From Candidatus Heimdallarchaeota archaeon (GTDB lineage: Archaea; Asgardarchaeota; Heimdallarchaeia; Heimdallarchaeales; Heimdallarchaeaceae), in assembly GCA_016839985.1 (NCBI GenBank), contig JAEOTG010000051.1:1-23000 (forward strand): DNA of 23,000 bases, given 5' to 3'. Numbering within the stretch: the stretch's first letter is position 1; each line of letters opens with the position of its first letter. The notes under the pieces are model-generated. The model searched no databases. It had not been told where the DNA came from and worked only from the letters and a program-made list of their open reading frames with translations. This document shows positions 1 through 7,574 of this stretch, in pieces. A program made the position numbers and the translations under genes.

Positions 1-5
1 ACGAA

Positions 6-407
6 TTGCCTTATCAATGGTTAAAAAGGTCAAGAAGAAAACTCTCTGGCGGTCTTATTAGAAGAGCTGCTTCAAAAAAGAAAAGAGATATGGGAAGATA
101 TCCTGCAGAAACTCAAATAGGTGAAAGAAGGCTTAAACATATTAGAACTCGTGGTGGGCATAGTAAAATCAGAGTTTTAAGAGATGAATACGCAAATATT
201 CTTGACCAATCTACAGGAGAATCTACTAAAGCAAAAATAATTAATGTTCTTGAAAATAAAGCAAACCGTGAATACGCTAGAAGACGTATTATCACAAAAG
301 GATGCATCATTGATACTGAACTTGGAAAAGCAATGATTACAAGTAGACCTGGTCAGCATGGAACTATAAATGGAATTTTAATTGAGAAAAAAGAAACAGA
401 AGAATAA
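6..407 (+). CDS. rps8e: 30S ribosomal protein S8e
   Basis: This is a small-subunit ribosomal protein found in archaea and eukaryotes. The basic N-terminus contains KRSRRKLSGG, followed by the family signatures PAETQIGERR, IRTRGGHSKIR, NREYARRRIITKG and SRPGQHG, in the usual S8e order and close to the usual length of about 125-130 residues. The first possible start in the window is TTG at base 6. The frame is still open back to the window edge, so the true start could lie just upstream and no ribosome binding site can be seen. It is the first visible gene of a co-directional group with SRP19 (40-base gap) and Gar1, a translation/RNA operon. Identification is certain and the 5' end is not. Confidence 0.93.
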   Translation: MPYQWLKRSRRKLSGGLIRRAASKKKRDMGRYPAETQIGERRLKHIRTRGGHSKIRVLRDEYANILDQSTGESTKAKIINVLENKANREYARRRIITKGCIIDTELGKAMITSRPGQHGTINGILIEKKETEE

Positions 408-447
408 CTTTCCAAATAATTTATGTAAAAAAAGGAAAGGCTGAATC

Positions 448-795
448 ATGTTAAGAAAAAATAAATATTTTGTTCTCTATCCTGAATATTTTAATAAATC
501 CTTATCCAGGAAGCAAGGTAGGAAAATACCAAGAAATAGAGCTGTAGAAAATTGTACTTTATCTAAAATAGCTTATGCTTGTAAGCATTTAGAACTTGAT
601 TACGAAGTTGAGAAAGACAAGAAATATTCAAAAAACTGGTGGAACAGTGAGGGAAGGATCATAGTAAATCCTGAGGGAATTGCAAATAAAACAGATTTAA
701 TTCGCAGAATTGCTAATATCTCAAGAAAACTAAAAAAAGTAGAAAAACCTCAAGATCAGAAAAAAACCAAAACTTCTACTAAAACAAAGAAGTAA
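448..795 (+). CDS. srp19: Signal recognition particle protein SRP19
   Basis: SRP19 binds the tips of helices 6 and 8 of 7S SRP RNA and primes it for SRP54 binding in archaeal and eukaryotic SRP. The protein is 115 residues. Visible family features are the N-terminal strand KNKYFVLYPEYFN, the RNA-binding stretch RKQGRKIPRNRAVENCTL, the SKIAYACKHLELDYEVE region, and KKYSKNWWNSEGRIIV. The tail is lysine-rich, as is common in archaeal SRP19. A strong purine-rich Shine-Dalgarno sequence (AAGGAAAGG) precedes the ATG. The gene lies between S8e and Gar1 on the same strand with short gaps, so co-transcription is likely. No anomaly is seen. Confidence 0.93.
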   Translation: MLRKNKYFVLYPEYFNKSLSRKQGRKIPRNRAVENCTLSKIAYACKHLELDYEVEKDKKYSKNWWNSEGRIIVNPEGIANKTDLIRRIANISRKLKKVEKPQDQKKTKTSTKTKK

Positions 796-834
796 TTATT
801 CTTCTTGAAAATCAAGGAATAGGTAGATGATTTA

Positions 835-1158
835 ATGATCCCTTCTCGTATTAAAAAATTAGGCTCAATTATTCATTTCTCTGACATCGGTAATGCTATC
901 ATTTACAATCCTGCTAAATTACCTAAAATTGGTTCTAATGTTGTTACTGAAAATATGGAACATATCGGTAATGTTTTTGATATTTTCGGACCAGTAAAGA
1001 AACCCTATGTAAGTATTAAACTGAAATCCCAATTTAAAGATAAAATTCCACAAGATACTATGCTTTACATAATTGATAGGAAACCTCAAGATGTAAGGCA
1101 AAAGAAAATCGCGAAAGAAAAAAAATCACAACGATCACAAAATAAAAAACAAAATTAA
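835..1158 (+). CDS. gar1: H/ACA RNP component Gar1
   Basis: Gar1 is the small beta-barrel subunit of the H/ACA ribonucleoprotein (Cbf5, Nop10, L7Ae, Gar1), which makes guide-directed pseudouridines in rRNA. The core is SRIKKLGSIIHFSDIGNAIIY, the conserved GNVFDIFGPVKKPYVSIK turn (the GxVxDIFGPVxxPY signature) and a basic C-terminal tail rich in K, Q and R. Length (107 aa) is normal for an archaeal Gar1 lacking the eukaryotic RGG extensions. The ATG at 835 is chosen because the earlier ATG at 827 runs into a stop at once. AGGT lies about 10 bases upstream. In many archaea gar1 sits beside srp19 as here, though followed by tfb rather than by a TFE-beta-like gene. A candidate H/ACA guide RNA lies in the same window at about 12047-12123. 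Confidence 0.93.
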   Translation: MIPSRIKKLGSIIHFSDIGNAIIYNPAKLPKIGSNVVTENMEHIGNVFDIFGPVKKPYVSIKLKSQFKDKIPQDTMLYIIDRKPQDVRQKKIAKEKKSQRSQNKKQN

Positions 1159-1343
1159 ATCTTGTGTAAGAATTTTTGTCGTAAATTTATAACCACTTTT
1201 TGAGGTAATTAAACACTATAAAAAAAATACATTTTCTAGACACGTGTTAAGATTTAAATATGTACAAACAGAATGTATCTATTGAAGATAGGATTAACGT
1301 TTAGTGTTATCTTTATCTAAGACAATTATCAGATAAAGGTGTA
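1159..1343 (+). promoter_or_regulatory. Intergenic promoter and leader region upstream of the TFE-beta-like gene
   Basis: The gap holds short T-runs after gar1 (T5 at about 1172-1176 and 1196-1201), which could end that operon, and two TATA-like stretches (CTATAAAAAAA at about 1216-1226, TTTAAATA at 1253-1260). An 8-base palindrome, ACACGTGT, lies at 1240-1247. Next to the start codon, an inverted repeat CTTTATCT (1311-1318) / AGATAAAG (1331-1338) has a 12-base loop, and its right arm overlaps the AAAGGTG Shine-Dalgarno sequence (1335-1341). An 8-bp inverted repeat is expected by chance in DNA this AT-rich, so only the coincidence with the ribosome binding site makes it notable. Confidence 0.4.
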
Positions 1344-1349
1344 ATGAGA

Positions 1350-1802
1350 ATGATACCAATTCAGAGGATTCGAACTGAAAGAAATTATAGTAACGCATTA
1401 GGCGATGAAATTATTGAGCTTATTGATCGAACAGAAAATGGACAACTACTTTACAGAGAAGTTTTGGATTTATTAGGTAAGCATGATTCTATCGTTCTCA
1501 AAATGAGTGAGCTTCTATATACTAATAATATTCTCAAAATCCCAATTCAAAAGGGGAATGTCAAAGACTATGTCTTAACAATTCCAAAGAAAGAAGAAAC
1601 TGGATGGATTACAATGATTTGCCCATGTTATCTTTGTGATAGAATTAGTGAATGTGGTATTAACAATCCTGTTAATCCTGTATCTTGCAGATTATTCAAT
1701 GAATGGCTCATTGAAGAAGATACAACAGATAAAATTCAAGCATTCAAATTTGTTGAATATGAAATATTGGAAGATGATTCAATTAAGATACCCCTCAAAT
1801 AA
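1350..1802 (+). CDS. TFE-beta / RPC34-like transcription factor with a 4Fe-4S cysteine signature
   Basis: This is a small protein (150 aa) with an N-terminal winged-helix-like domain (to about residue 80) and a C-terminal cysteine cluster, PC-x2-C-x5-C-x10-C, followed by an NEWL motif. Counting from the ATG at 1350 the cysteines are at 93, 96, 102 and 113, with an extra Cys at 91. This spacing and the trailing (N/T)-x-W-L match the cubane-cluster domain of human RPC39/yeast Rpc34 and archaeal TFE-beta, which pairs with TFE-alpha to aid promoter opening. Length matches archaeal TFE-beta (about 145 aa). ATG 1350 is preferred over ATG 1344 because AAAGGTG (1335-1341) is 8 bases from it but only 2 from 1344. 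It is followed by rlmE, trm1 and rnhB on the same strand. A different Fe-S winged-helix protein remains possible. Confidence 0.75.
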   Translation: MIPIQRIRTERNYSNALGDEIIELIDRTENGQLLYREVLDLLGKHDSIVLKMSELLYTNNILKIPIQKGNVKDYVLTIPKKEETGWITMICPCYLCDRISECGINNPVNPVSCRLFNEWLIEEDTTDKIQAFKFVEYEILEDDSIKIPLK

Positions 1803-1881
1803 ATGAATCTATTACAAATGAAGTTGGGGAGGACGGAAATTTTATCAATATAATTATTTTATAGCTGTACAAATAAAAATA

Positions 1882-2478
1882 GTGAATTTTGTGAGTGATG
1901 ATTATTACTATCTAAAAGCTAAGCATAAAGGTTATAGATCTAGAGCTTCGTACAAACTTTTAGAAATTGAACAAAAATTCAAAATTTTTCAAAAGAATCA
2001 AATAGTATTAGATTTAGGAGCTTCACCAGGAGGATGGTCACAGGTAGCATCTAGTGAAGTGGGCAAAAATGGAAAAGTGTTAGCAATTGATAAAGCTTAT
2101 ATTTCTCCTTTTAAAGAGGAAAATATCGAGATTATCAATAGAGATATTTTTGATGAAGAGTTAAAGAATTTTATAGAAGAAAATTATGGAAAAATAGATC
2201 TTCTTCTTTCTGATTGTTCTCCAAATATCTCTGGAGATTACAGCCGAGATCATTTTACACAGATAAATCTAGCAAATAGAGCATTAGATTTATCACAGTT
2301 TCTCTTAAAAGAAGGAGGGTGCTTTGTGTGCAAACTTTTTCATGGAAAGGAGTTACAGCATTTTACAAATAAAACTAAAGAGTCTTTTGAAACATTCAAA
2401 CTTTTCAAACCAAAATCCTCAAGGAAGAAAAGTGCAGAGATTTATATAATTGGTTTTAAGTTGAAAAAACAAAACTGA
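1882..2478 (+). CDS. rlmE: 23S rRNA 2'-O-ribose methyltransferase RlmE (FtsJ/RrmJ)
   Basis: This is a Rossmann-fold SAM-dependent methyltransferase that modifies a uridine ribose in the peptidyl transferase region of 23S rRNA. The protein is 198 aa. It opens with DDYYYLKAKHKGYRSRASYKL, the usual FtsJ start, and the SAM loop is LDLGASPGGWSQ (residues 43-54). All four K-D-K-E catalytic residues are visible: K25, D111 (in LSDCSPN), K151 (in CKLFHG) and E186 (in SAEIYIIGF). The GTG at 1882 is used; a second in-frame GTG is at 1891. There is no clear Shine-Dalgarno sequence, but an AT-rich TATA-like stretch lies about 20-30 bases upstream, so a leaderless start is possible. The 79-base gap before it contains a GC-richer patch (about 1824-1840) that I cannot assign. 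Confidence 0.93.
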   Translation: MNFVSDDYYYLKAKHKGYRSRASYKLLEIEQKFKIFQKNQIVLDLGASPGGWSQVASSEVGKNGKVLAIDKAYISPFKEENIEIINRDIFDEELKNFIEENYGKIDLLLSDCSPNISGDYSRDHFTQINLANRALDLSQFLLKEGGCFVCKLFHGKELQHFTNKTKESFETFKLFKPKSSRKKSAEIYIIGFKLKKQN

Positions 2479-2502
2479 ATGGTAAAAAACGAGTAGGTTC
2501 GT

Positions 2503-3684
2503 ATGAGCACTTTCAACAACTCTTGGAAAGAAGTATTGGAAGGAAAAACTAAATTCATGATTTACCAAGATGCTGAAAGAATATATGATGCATCCGTCTT
2601 CTATAATCCTAAAATGACGATAAACAGAGATTTTACTTTATTGTTTCTTTCTGCTATAGCAGAGGATTCCAAACATCCTTTAACTATAGTAGATCCATTA
2701 GCAGGAACAGGTGTAAGAAGCATTAGGATTTTAGTTGAGTTACCTACTGAAAAAATAGATAAAATAATAATTGGTGACAAAAATCCAAAAGCGGTTGAAA
2801 TAATACAGAAGAATATTACTGACTTACGTCTAGAAAAAAAATCTGAGACTCAAAAATCAGATGCATATAATATGATTAGTAGTTTGATTGAAAGAAAAGA
2901 GAAAATAAATATTATCGATATAGATCCATTTGGCTCTCCAATATCCTTTCTTGAAGTATCAATTAGAGCTTTGAAGAGGTTTGAAGGATATCTTCTAATT
3001 ACAGCAACAGATCTTCAAGTATTATGTGGTAAACATTCTGATGCTTGTGTGAGAATTTATAATGCTCTTCCAACTAGGCATTTCTTATGCCATGAAGTAG
3101 CATTGAGAATCTTGATTTATAATCTTCTCATAAGCGCTGGAAGATTAGGTGCTGCAATTGAACCAATATTCTGTTATCATCATGAACATTTCTTGAGAGT
3201 GAAAGTAAAGATTTTGGAAAATAAAGAAAAAGCAAATGAGCAACACAAGAAAATAGGATTTGTGTATTTCTGTACTGAATGTTCGTATTATAAAACTCAG
3301 CTAATTGTTGAAAGTAATATCTCATCTAACTGTCCAGTTTGCATGAAAAAACTAGAAAAAGCTGGACCTCTATGGTTAGGTGAATTATATAAAAAGAAAA
3401 TTGTTCACAAGATGTTTGATGTTTTAGATGATTTAGAATTACCATCAAAAAAACAAGTAATCCAAATTTTGACTCAAGTATCTGAAGAAGAGGATACTCA
3501 AACATTCTTCTACTTTATTCCATTCGTTCTAAGACTTCTCCAGAAAGGTGGAGTTTCAATTAAACAAATAATCGAACAACTTACATCCAATAATTTTCTG
3601 GCTTCCAGAACAATTTTCGATCCTGAAGGAATAAAAACTAATGCTTCCTATCATGAACTAGTTGAAATAATTAATAAATTCTAA
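2503..3684 (+). CDS. trm1: tRNA (guanine-26 N2/N2,N2)-dimethyltransferase Trm1
   Basis: Trm1 methylates N2 of G26 in tRNA using SAM. The protein is 393 aa, the usual archaeal length. Visible signatures are an N-terminal FYNPKMTINRDFT stretch, SAM-binding VDPLAGTGVRSIR, the catalytic DPFGSP motif starting at D141, and TDLQVLCGKH. A C-terminal half follows with a CxxC-x16-CxxC zinc motif (C257, C260, C277, C280) and GPLWLGELY. AGGT precedes the ATG with ordinary spacing. It lies 24 bases after rlmE and 15 bases before rnhB on the same strand, which fits a single transcript of RNA-modification and nucleic-acid enzymes. No missing catalytic residue is seen. Confidence 0.95.
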   Translation: MSTFNNSWKEVLEGKTKFMIYQDAERIYDASVFYNPKMTINRDFTLLFLSAIAEDSKHPLTIVDPLAGTGVRSIRILVELPTEKIDKIIIGDKNPKAVEIIQKNITDLRLEKKSETQKSDAYNMISSLIERKEKINIIDIDPFGSPISFLEVSIRALKRFEGYLLITATDLQVLCGKHSDACVRIYNALPTRHFLCHEVALRILIYNLLISAGRLGAAIEPIFCYHHEHFLRVKVKILENKEKANEQHKKIGFVYFCTECSYYKTQLIVESNISSNCPVCMKKLEKAGPLWLGELYKKKIVHKMFDVLDDLELPSKKQVIQILTQVSEEEDTQTFFYFIPFVLRLLQKGGVSIKQIIEQLTSNNFLASRTIFDPEGIKTNASYHELVEIINKF

Positions 3685-3699
3685 TTAAAGGTATGTCAA

Positions 3700-4386
3700 A
3701 TGTCTCAAAAGAAACAATATATTATTGGAATTGATGAAGCTGGTCGAGGTCCTGTTATAGGACCAATGGTAATATGTGCATATGCAATAGAGAAAGAAAA
3801 GGAACTTGAAATAAAGAAACTAGGTGTTAAAGATTCGAAGTTACTTTCCAAAAGAAGAAGAGAAGAGCTTTATTCTAAATTAATAAAATTAGCTGCAGAT
3901 ACTAAAGTTAAGAAAGTATCTCCCGCTGAAATTGATGAGTTAAGAAAAAGTTACTCACTGAATGTGATAGAACAAAAGATTATGTTAAATCTAGCTAAAA
4001 AAATATCTGTAAAACCCATTGAAATATACATAGATGCTGCTGATGTAAAAGAAAAAAGATTCGGTTCCGTTTTTGAAACAGAATTTCCTCAAGCGAAAGT
4101 AATATCAAAACACAAAGCAGATGTACTTTTTCCAGTTGTTTCAGCAGCTTCAATAATTGCAAAGGTTCAAAGAGATAAAGAAATCCAAAAGATATCTAAA
4201 GTAACAGGTATTGATTTTGGGTCAGGTTATCCTGCAGATCCAAAGACCATCAAATTTCTACGTGATTTATTTAAGAAACAAAACAAGTTTCCACCTTATG
4301 TCAGAGAATCTTGGGATACAGCTAAGAAAATAAAAAAAGAGTTTTCTAATTCTAAAAAATTAACTGATTATATTGATTCTTCATGA
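3700..4386 (+). CDS. rnhB: Ribonuclease HII
   Basis: This enzyme cleaves the RNA strand of RNA-DNA hybrids and nicks at ribonucleotides embedded in DNA. The protein is 228 aa. It starts with IIGIDEAGRGPVIGPMV, and the four acidic active-site residues are D12, E13, D112 (in IDAADV) and D141 (in KADVLFPVVSAASIIAK). The type 2 GRG motif is present, as is the C-terminal GYPADPKT segment followed by RESWDTAKK. AAAGGT lies 9 bases upstream of the ATG. The gene ends the co-directional group begun by the TFE-beta-like gene. Its last 19 bases overlap the 3' end of the convergent rhomboid gene. Confidence 0.95.
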   Translation: MSQKKQYIIGIDEAGRGPVIGPMVICAYAIEKEKELEIKKLGVKDSKLLSKRRREELYSKLIKLAADTKVKKVSPAEIDELRKSYSLNVIEQKIMLNLAKKISVKPIEIYIDAADVKEKRFGSVFETEFPQAKVISKHKADVLFPVVSAASIIAKVQRDKEIQKISKVTGIDFGSGYPADPKTIKFLRDLFKKQNKFPPYVRESWDTAKKIKKEFSNSKKLTDYIDSS

Positions 4387-5033
4387 TTCTCTTTAATCTG
4401 AGAAGGAGAGCTTTTTTTACGTTTTTTTAATATTAGTAATGGAAGCAATATCCCTGAAACTAATCCAATCGCATGTGCTAAGAAGTTAACATTCAAACCT
4501 CCGGATATAACAAGAAAAATAACACCTGCCCCCAAATGGCTCCAAAGAGATTTTCTTTTATTCTCTTCATAAGCAAGAATTAAGTCTGTGCCTAATAAAC
4601 CGAAAATTCCTCCACTTGCACCTACTGATATAACATTAGGTCCAAATGAGAGAGATAAAAGACCTCCCATTAATCCTGAAACTATAAAAATTAGATAATA
4701 GTGCCATGATAGTAAATTTTCTTCAGCTCTTAATCCAAAAATGAAAAGAAATAAGCAGTTGGAGAGAAAATGTAAAATATTACTGTGTACAAAGATTGAT
4801 GTAAAAAGTTGGTAAATATGCCCACTATATACTTTAGCATTATATTGTCCTATCACTATTAAGATATTTTCTGAAATTGAAAAAAAATCAATAATATCAT
4901 TTATCTGAACAGTAGCAAGTGTAATGATTGTTATTATTAAGTATACAACAAAAATGATTATGAAAAAATTTCTTGTTGGTAGATTTGTTTTCCAAAAAGA
5001 TTCAAATGTTGAAGTTTCAGAGTATTCAGTCAC
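4368..5033 (-). CDS. Rhomboid family intramembrane serine protease
   Basis: This is a multi-spanning membrane protein of 221 aa that cleaves substrates inside the bilayer with a Ser-His dyad. About six hydrophobic segments are visible, the first at residues 22-42. Key residues are H88 and N92 (HFLSN, oxyanion-side HxxxN), the nucleophile S140 within GASGGIFG, and H187 within LAHAIG. The C-terminus is a charged lysine-rich cytoplasmic tail. The start is GTG at 5033 with no Shine-Dalgarno sequence in front, so it may be leaderless. The cytoplasmic N-terminus is short, with no extra domain. The 3' end overlaps rnhB by 19 bases. Substrate is unknown. Confidence 0.9.
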   Translation of the reverse strand: MTEYSETSTFESFWKTNLPTRNFFIIIFVVYLIITIITLATVQINDIIDFFSISENILIVIGQYNAKVYSGHIYQLFTSIFVHSNILHFLSNCLFLFIFGLRAEENLLSWHYYLIFIVSGLMGGLLSLSFGPNVISVGASGGIFGLLGTDLILAYEENKRKSLWSHLGAGVIFLVISGGLNVNFLAHAIGLVSGILLPLLILKKRKKSSPSQIKENHEESI

Positions 5034-5150
5034 AAAAATTTAGAATCCTGTATTGATTATAAAATTGTTGATAAAAAAGAAATGTAAGATCTCTTTATTC
5101 TAATCAAAGAGTTAATCAACAACCTTTTATTAATACTATATTGGTCGATT

Positions 5151-5651
5151 GTGAGAGTAATGGATATCAGTAACACTCCAATAGCCACTGTGAAAAAAAA
5201 TGGTTCTATTAAAGTGTTGAAAAATATCCATTTTGAATGTAACAAATGTGCTAAATGCTGCAAACTAAATAACATCCCAGCTACTGAAGAAGACATCATT
5301 AAGATGGTAGAAAATGGCATAGAAGTTGATCAAGCAGTTGAAGTACTTAGCCCTGTACTAATACCATGTCCAAATATAGAAAATGGAGCAACCAAGGCGT
5401 ATATTTTAAGAAAAAAACCATTTGTGCATGAATGTGCATTTTTAGATGAGAATAATTTATGTAAGGTTCATGAGTTCAAACCTTTAGCATGCCAATTATA
5501 TCCTTTCTCTATTAGAAAGTTATCGAAAGGTTACAGAGCTATAATCCATCCAGATTGTGTATGTGAATTTATAAATATGGATGTAACAAAAGAAAAATCC
5601 AACACACTTCAAATTGTAGAGGGATTACTTTCCCTTCTTTCATTAGATTAA
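5151..5651 (+). CDS. YkgJ-family cysteine cluster protein (putative metal or Fe-S binding)
   Basis: The protein is 166 aa with the YkgJ/UPF0153 pattern: an N-terminal CxxCxxCC (C30, C33, C36, C37), a middle Cys at 73, C95 and C104 in HECAFLDENNLCKVHEFKP, C114 in the ACQLYPF motif, and a closing CVC (C136, C138). The family is thought to bind zinc or an iron-sulfur cluster; no reaction is established. Start is GTG 5151 or the in-frame ATG 5160. A TATA-like TTTTATTAAT (about 5125-5134) lies roughly one promoter distance away, so the mRNA is probably leaderless, and I cannot choose between the two starts. The gene stands alone, divergent from the rhomboid gene. Confidence 0.88.
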   Translation: MRVMDISNTPIATVKKNGSIKVLKNIHFECNKCAKCCKLNNIPATEEDIIKMVENGIEVDQAVEVLSPVLIPCPNIENGATKAYILRKKPFVHECAFLDENNLCKVHEFKPLACQLYPFSIRKLSKGYRAIIHPDCVCEFINMDVTKEKSNTLQIVEGLLSLLSLD

Positions 5652-5808
5652 ATTTTCAGAATTGTAAGCTCATATATTTTGTTTTTATATGATTTTAAAC
5701 AATATATGTACGGTAGTCTGATAAGATGATACAAACAGAAATATTTGGATACTAGTAGGATTCAAAAAGATAAGAAAATTTATCATTCATTAAAAAAGAT
5801 GTTCGATT

Positions 5809-7188
5809 ATGAGCCTGTTCAAAACCAACTTCATGAAGCTAGTGGAAGCTTATTTACAAGATCAAGGCTTTAATATAGAAATGTGTAATATCTATACAAG
5901 AGGAGTAGATTTCTACGAAAGCTACAAGAGAGTAATTATGTGTGCATACAAAGATGATCTTCTCCTTTGCATTAGGGCTAGAAGCGGTACTGCTAGTGAT
6001 CCTTTTGTTGGTGATGAAGAGCAAATAGAAGTTAAATTGCAAGAACCAGCTTTGAAACTTCTCAGCTGCATTCGTTCATTAAATACAGGAATTGATCCGA
6101 TTTATTGCGAAAAATTCGAAAAAATGAAAGCAATTCCAGTTATTATCATGGAGAAATCTTCCAGAAGTCATCCTTTATATTATTATTATGACAGCGAAAC
6201 ACGCGAATCAAAGTTATGGTATCTAAAGAAGAATGTTGTATATCTTCCTTGGGAATGGATAAAGGAATTCTGGAATTCTGATTTTGAACATTCACTAATT
6301 GATCAAAGTTATGATATCTCTCCTCCACTTGAATATAAAGCACCTCCAGATGTAGTAAAGGCTGTTAGAGAAATTGAGGAAGTTCTAGCAACTAGAAGAA
6401 TAGGAATATTGAAGTCTGTTTACTTAAACAAACCAACTCTACCACCTTTAGCTTTTACTCTGACACAAACTGACCAAATGCTGATTTTCCTAATAAATGA
6501 ACCTGATGAAGATATACATCCAAAGTTAATGGATTTTGCTGTATACTTCTTTGGTCCTAAAACTGAACAATTCCCAACAACAGCTCAAGCAATATTCTTC
6601 AATATTGATACAACGAAACCAGAAGAAGATTATCTTCAACCTTACATCCCTAAGGATAATGAGTTTGTTGAAAGGCATTTTGAAGATTCTAAAGTAATTA
6701 AAACAACTGTAAAAGGATTTAAACACCTTATTGATGTTGCGAATATTGATGAACTACCTGGAATTATTCAGCTAAGTAAAATCCCAAAAATGAATTTAGA
6801 TGAGCTTGTAAAAGAAACTTCAGGGTATTGGTTCTCGAAAGTATTTCAAGAAGCTAAAAGAAGACTTAGATCATTATTCTCTCCAACTTGTCCTTTCTGC
6901 TCTAATGGTAATATTGTACATCAATTACCTAAGAAAGTAAGAGACAAATTAGAAATAAACATTGAATTATCTAAAGAAAATTCCTACATAGCTTTTTGTG
7001 ATAACAAGAAAAATGGTTGTGGTTGGGGTTTTATAGCAATAAAAGATATGATTTTAGGAGGAATTCATGGATTTTTTGTAGGAAAAGAACAACAATATGT
7101 TCATGAGTTAAATGGAGTCAAAACTCAGATTGAACAAATTGGTCTTAAAGATCATTCTTTTCATCATATTAAAACAAAAAATAACTAG
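5809..7188 (+). CDS. Unrecognised 459-aa protein with C-terminal zinc-ribbon-like motif
   Basis: I do not recognise the family. The N-terminal 110 residues are alpha/beta (MKLVEAYLQDQGFNIE, then LLLCIRARSG) and weakly recall a nuclease-like or restriction-like fold, but no acidic catalytic triad is evident. A middle region follows with a PPLEYKAPPD linker. The C-terminus has cysteines C361-x2-C364-x32-C397-x6-C404 (CPFC ... CDNKKNGC-GWGF), which look like a zinc ribbon. There is no signal peptide or membrane span, so it is probably cytoplasmic. No clear Shine-Dalgarno sequence precedes ATG 5809. The 157-base upstream gap is AT-rich with nothing else I can assign. Its stop overlaps the stop of the convergent DUF35 gene by 4 bases. 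Confidence 0.8.
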   Translation: MSLFKTNFMKLVEAYLQDQGFNIEMCNIYTRGVDFYESYKRVIMCAYKDDLLLCIRARSGTASDPFVGDEEQIEVKLQEPALKLLSCIRSLNTGIDPIYCEKFEKMKAIPVIIMEKSSRSHPLYYYYDSETRESKLWYLKKNVVYLPWEWIKEFWNSDFEHSLIDQSYDISPPLEYKAPPDVVKAVREIEEVLATRRIGILKSVYLNKPTLPPLAFTLTQTDQMLIFLINEPDEDIHPKLMDFAVYFFGPKTEQFPTTAQAIFFNIDTTKPEEDYLQPYIPKDNEFVERHFEDSKVIKTTVKGFKHLIDVANIDELPGIIQLSKIPKMNLDELVKETSGYWFSKVFQEAKRRLRSLFSPTCPFCSNGNIVHQLPKKVRDKLEINIELSKENSYIAFCDNKKNGCGWGFIAIKDMILGGIHGFFVGKEQQYVHELNGVKTQIEQIGLKDHSFHHIKTKNN

Positions 7189-7574
7189 TAAGGTACAAAT
7201 TTGTACCCATATTTGATTAAACCTTCTTCCTTATCAATTGATAAAACTCTAAAGATCATTCTAACTTTCATTCCCTCTTTAACATCATCATAATTATAAT
7301 CAACTATCTGGCCAGTAACTTTTATTCCGTCATCTAGTTCAATTAATCCAATAATGAAAGGACTGTACATGATAGTTTCTTGTGCTGGTTGTGTAACTTG
7401 CGTGAAATGTAATATTTTACCTGTTCTTGCTAGTTTATACTCCTCAATATTCTTGCTACTACATTTCAAACAATAATTAGCTTTTGGAAAGCTTTTTTCT
7501 TTACAATCTAAACAGTTGTTACCTATTCCAAGATATCTTTCTCTTCTTTCTCTCCATATTTTAGGTGGTTCCAT
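7185..7574 (-). CDS. DUF35 zinc-ribbon/OB-fold protein of the HMG-CoA synthase-thiolase complex
   Basis: The protein is 129 aa. A rubredoxin-like zinc ribbon (C21, C24, C35, C38) is followed by an OB-fold with SPFIIGLIELDDGIKVTGQI. In methanogens, the DUF35 protein bridges thiolase and HMG-CoA synthase and forms part of a shared CoA-binding site that channels acetoacetyl-CoA. Here it is the last gene of the operon HMG-CoA synthase, thiolase, DUF35. Its ATG shares one base with the TAA stop of the thiolase gene (TAATG), so translation is likely coupled. DUF35 proteins also partner thiolase-fold aldolases, which matters because the neighbouring thiolase has an altered active site. The 3' end overlaps the convergent 459-aa gene by 4 bases. 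Confidence 0.9.
   Translation of the reverse strand: MEPPKIWRERRERYLGIGNNCLDCKEKSFPKANYCLKCSSKNIEEYKLARTGKILHFTQVTQPAQETIMYSPFIIGLIELDDGIKVTGQIVDYNYDDVKEGMKVRMIFRVLSIDKEEGLIKYGYKFVPY

Noticed and set aside
5705..5740. Box C/D guide RNA near CTGA and ATGATA
   Set aside because: Only a partial C-box match and no D box at a suitable distance downstream.
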